Shown one piece after another: positions 5,677 to 7,031 of a stretch of 7,031 bases of DNA. Location of the stretch: NCBI GenBank assembly GCA_030673205.1, contig DAOVJP010000069.1, positions 1 through 7,031 on the forward strand. The letters are read 5' to 3'. The position numbers and the translations under genes were made by a program. Below the pieces are notes generated by a model. The model had not been told where the DNA came from. It saw nothing but the letters and a program-made list of their open reading frames with translations, and searched no databases. Positions within the stretch are counted from its first letter, which is position 1, and each line of letters opens with the position of its first letter. Origin of the DNA: Thermoplasmata archaeon. GTDB lineage: Archaea; Thermoplasmatota; Thermoplasmata; JAGHBH01.

Positions 5677-5922
5677 TTAAGATGCCTCCCTCATTCTCTT
5701 CTCTATGGATCTCACAAGATTCTTGGACTTTTCCATGGTCATGAAGGATGTCAGAACCGGCCCGATATGCTGTCTGAGTGCCATCTGCATCTGTGTAATC
5801 GTGACACTATTCTCGCTGGCACCCACTTTTGTCAGAGCCTTCTTGGTCACACCTGTCGCCAGGATATCTCCCACATGTAGCTCCAGAATAGAGACAACAA
5901 TGTCAAAAACAGCATTAGGCAT
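5677..5922 (-). CDS. Small helical protein, unknown function
   Basis: This 81-residue soluble protein appears entirely alpha-helical: helices near 4-16, 18-33, 41-60 and 62-80, with Gly or Pro at the breaks (G18, G34, G54-P55). The LELHVGDILATGVTKKAL segment (13-30) is the most distinctive part. There are no cysteines, signal peptide or membrane helix, and the C-terminus is basic (KRMRE). I do not recognise the family. The ATG at 5922 follows AGGTGG, and a TATA box lies about 45 bases upstream, so this is the first gene of a two-gene unit with the membrane protein. It could be a cytoplasmic partner or adaptor of that protein; only the gene order supports this. Confidence 0.8.
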   Translation of the reverse strand: MPNAVFDIVVSILELHVGDILATGVTKKALTKVGASENSVTITQMQMALRQHIGPVLTSFMTMEKSKNLVRSIEKRMREAS

Positions 5923-5939
5923 CTTCCCACCTCTTGATC

Positions 5940-5972
5940 CGCATTATGCGATGGCCGTGAGGGATATATAGC
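5940..5972 (-). promoter_or_regulatory. Promoter of the 81-aa/membrane-protein unit with a palindrome
   Basis: The minus strand reads GCTATATATCCC (TATATA at 5965-5970), a strong TATA box that predicts a start near 5942 and a leader of about 20 bases. The inverted repeat CGCATTATGCG (5940-5950) lies exactly at that predicted start and could be an operator. Confidence 0.6.
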
Positions 5973-6004
5973 ATTCCCCTAAAACGGGCGACAAAAAGCG
6001 AGTT

Positions 6005-6014
6005 CCCCCCCCCC
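6005..6014. repeat. Ten-base C homopolymer
   Basis: Ten consecutive C residues lie in the gap between the PNPOx-like gene and the promoter of the 81-aa gene. Such a run is prone to slippage and to sequencing length errors. It is outside any called gene. Confidence 0.9.
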
Positions 6015-6043
6015 GAAGCAAATGCTTGCGCTCGGTGTGGGCA

Positions 6044-6075
6044 AAGGGATTAGATCCAAAGAGTCTAACTCCCTT
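6044..6075 (-). terminator. Hairpin after the PNPOx-like gene
   Basis: Directly downstream of the gene (minus strand) AAGGGATTAGA (6044-6054) pairs with TCTAA plus TCCCTT (6064-6075) across one bulged base (6069), giving about 11 bp around a nine-base loop. It overlaps the last base of the stop codon. There is no long T-run after it, so it could be a terminator or a 3'-end stabiliser. Confidence 0.5.
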
Positions 6076-6506
6076 CACAGCCGATACTTCTTCGCCAGCA
6101 TCTCGCCGGGCTTGATGAACTCTATCTCTTTGGCGTGGATGTTCAGCAGCGTGTAATTTGGGTCCTCCGTGCTCTTCCAGTGCATGTCGAAGAATGGTGT
6201 GAGCCCCGCTATCCTGTTCTTCGTATCTCGGCCCTCTACAATTTCCGCGTTCCCGGCGATGCGCACGTAGCCCTGGCTCTCCCCCTCTCCCAGGGGATAG
6301 CAGACCTCCACGTTCGGGTCCGCTCTTATCTGGCTTATCTTTGCGCTTTCGGTGCCTGTGAGTATCCACAGCTTTTCCTCGGCGTGAATGGGCGTGACGG
6401 GTCGCACCCGCGGGAACTGGCCGTCCTTAGTGGCCAGATACGCCATCATCATGGGCTCTATGCTGGACCATATCTCCTTCGCAACAGTGTCGTTCCATTC
6501 CTCCAT
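6075..6506 (-). CDS. Pyridoxamine 5'-phosphate oxidase-like FMN-binding split-barrel protein
   Basis: The 143-residue product fits the small PNPOx-like split-barrel family of flavoproteins, which act as dimers and bind FMN or F420. Visible signs are MAYLATKDGQFPRVRPVTPI (21-40), a typical first pair of strands, then KLWILTGTESAKISQI with the usual lysine, PNVEVCYP, GYVRIAGNAEIVEG, and a C-terminal EIEFIKPGEM. The length is normal and the gene is complete. The substrate cannot be read from the sequence; authentic vitamin B6 synthesis is unlikely for this short form, and a general redox or stress role is more probable. The ATG at 6506 has GGTGA eight bases upstream. It is divergent from a flavodoxin gene about 144 bases away, so the two flavoproteins may share control. 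Confidence 0.88.
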   Translation of the reverse strand: MEEWNDTVAKEIWSSIEPMMMAYLATKDGQFPRVRPVTPIHAEEKLWILTGTESAKISQIRADPNVEVCYPLGEGESQGYVRIAGNAEIVEGRDTKNRIAGLTPFFDMHWKSTEDPNYTLLNIHAKEIEFIKPGEMLAKKYRL

Positions 6507-6540
6507 AGTCGTTCACCAGCAGGGAGAAGAAGAGAGGAGG

Positions 6541-6552
6541 ATAACTATGTTT
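6541..6552 (-). promoter_or_regulatory. Weak TATA-like element for the PNPOx-like gene
   Basis: The minus strand reads AACATAGTTATC about 40 bases before the ATG. The spacing would suit a short leader carrying GGTGA, but the match to an archaeal TATA box is modest. Confidence 0.3.
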
Positions 6553-6610
6553 GCACGAGGGTAGGGTGAAAGTGTTGCTGTGCCACCCCCCTCTCTTTCT
6601 TCCCACTGTT

Positions 6611-6618
6611 CTTTTATA
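6611..6618 (+). promoter_or_regulatory. TATA box for the flavodoxin gene
   Basis: CTTTTATA lies 32 bases before the chosen ATG (6651), predicting a start near 6640. The short leader would still contain GGTGAT (6641-6646). Confidence 0.55.
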
Positions 6619-6650
6619 CCGGAACCGAGATTTCCTTCATGGTGATCCAC

Positions 6651-7031
6651 ATGAAGTACGTCATTGTCTACTGGTCGAGATACGGGAACAACAAGAAGAT
6701 AGTCGAGCAACTGGCCGAGAGATTGGGATCAAAAGGAGAGGTGCAGGTTTTGAAGACGGACGAGGTGGATCCGACGGCCATGCCCGAGGCAGATATCTAC
6801 GTGTTCTCAGCCGCCGCGGAGATATTCAGTGTCCAGGTGGACATGAAGAAGTTGATGAAGACACTGGAGGGGATGAATGGTAAAAAGTATGGCATGATCA
6901 ACACCCATCAGATGAAAAAGAAGAACCAACTCGGCAAGATGGAGAAGCTTCTTTCCAAGAAGAAGATGGTGAAGGTCGCGGAGGTCGAATTCCGGATGGG
7001 AGAAAAGTGTGAAGAGGGGGATGGCCTGATG
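6651..7031 (+). CDS. Flavodoxin family protein, 3' partial
   Basis: Only the first 127 codons are in the window and no stop is met; a complete flavodoxin has about 140-170 residues. The N-terminus KYVIVYWSRYGNNKKIVEQL has the hydrophobic first strand followed by SRYGNN (9-14), a variant of the S/T-x-T-G-N-T loop that holds the FMN phosphate. The second strand DIYVFSAAAEIF (48-59) leads to the expected second loop, and KKYGMINTHQM marks the third strand. It should be a cytoplasmic FMN electron carrier or a flavodoxin-like regulator; the unusual phosphate loop means cofactor binding is not certain. ATG 6651 is preferred because GGTGAT sits four bases upstream. The in-frame ATG at 6639 has no Shine-Dalgarno but could serve a leaderless transcript. 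Confidence 0.85.
   Translation, partial: MKYVIVYWSRYGNNKKIVEQLAERLGSKGEVQVLKTDEVDPTAMPEADIYVFSAAAEIFSVQVDMKKLMKTLEGMNGKKYGMINTHQMKKKNQLGKMEKLLSKKKMVKVAEVEFRMGEKCEEGDGLM

Noticed and set aside
5263..5880. Plus-strand open frame across the membrane-protein and 81-aa genes
   Set aside because: It runs antisense through two genes with good starts, ribosome sites and a promoter; its sequence has no recognisable features.
6016..6027. AAGCA/TGCTT short inverted repeat
   Set aside because: The arms are five bases with a two-base loop, too short to form a stable hairpin.

Overview
The window looks like chromosome of an anaerobic, hydrogen-metabolising archaeon. The signs are archaeal TATA boxes 20-30 bases ahead of several start regions, a perfect archaeal Shine-Dalgarno (GGAGGTGAT) before a cold-shock gene, dense [NiFe]-hydrogenase maturation genes, and a HypA with a long spacer between its zinc CxxC pairs. 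A methanogen-related or Thermoplasmatota-like euryarchaeon would fit, but this is inference; no rRNA or other strong marker is present.

Layout, left to right. (1) Bases 1-450 (+): the 3' part of a small DnaJ-like zinc-motif protein, overlapping the start of hypE. (2) 411-2358 (+): hypE, then a cysteine-rich 4Fe-4S ferredoxin-type protein, separated by a tandemly duplicated ribosome-binding/start module. (3) 2406-4240 (-): a compact hypC-hypA-hypD operon converging on the ferredoxin gene. (4) 4241-4554: a divergent intergenic region with candidate promoters for hypC and csp, plus a csp leader of about 115 bases that can fold. (5) 4555-4746 (+): a cold-shock-domain protein, followed by hairpins, a bidirectional terminator and an imperfect direct repeat. 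(6) 4911-5922 (-): a two-gene unit of unknown function, an 81-residue helical protein followed by a membrane protein with about eight helices. (7) 6075-6506 (-): an FMN split-barrel (PNPOx-like) protein. (8) 6651-7031 (+): the start of a divergent flavodoxin, cut by the window edge.

Working together: HypE makes the thiocyanate cyanide donor on its C-terminal Cys. The HypC-HypD complex carries Fe(CN)2(CO) to the hydrogenase large subunit, and HypA helps insert nickel. hypF and hypB are not in the window. The ferredoxin-like protein beside hypE could supply electrons or belong to a hydrogenase-linked electron chain, but that rests on context only.

No CRISPR array, tRNA, rRNA, transposase or integrase was seen. 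The most unusual points are the duplicated start module (1436-1509), a Cys/His-rich insertion in HypE, the 35-residue tail on HypA, the structured csp leader, the repeat pair around the csp terminator, and the uncharacterised 81-aa/membrane-protein pair.
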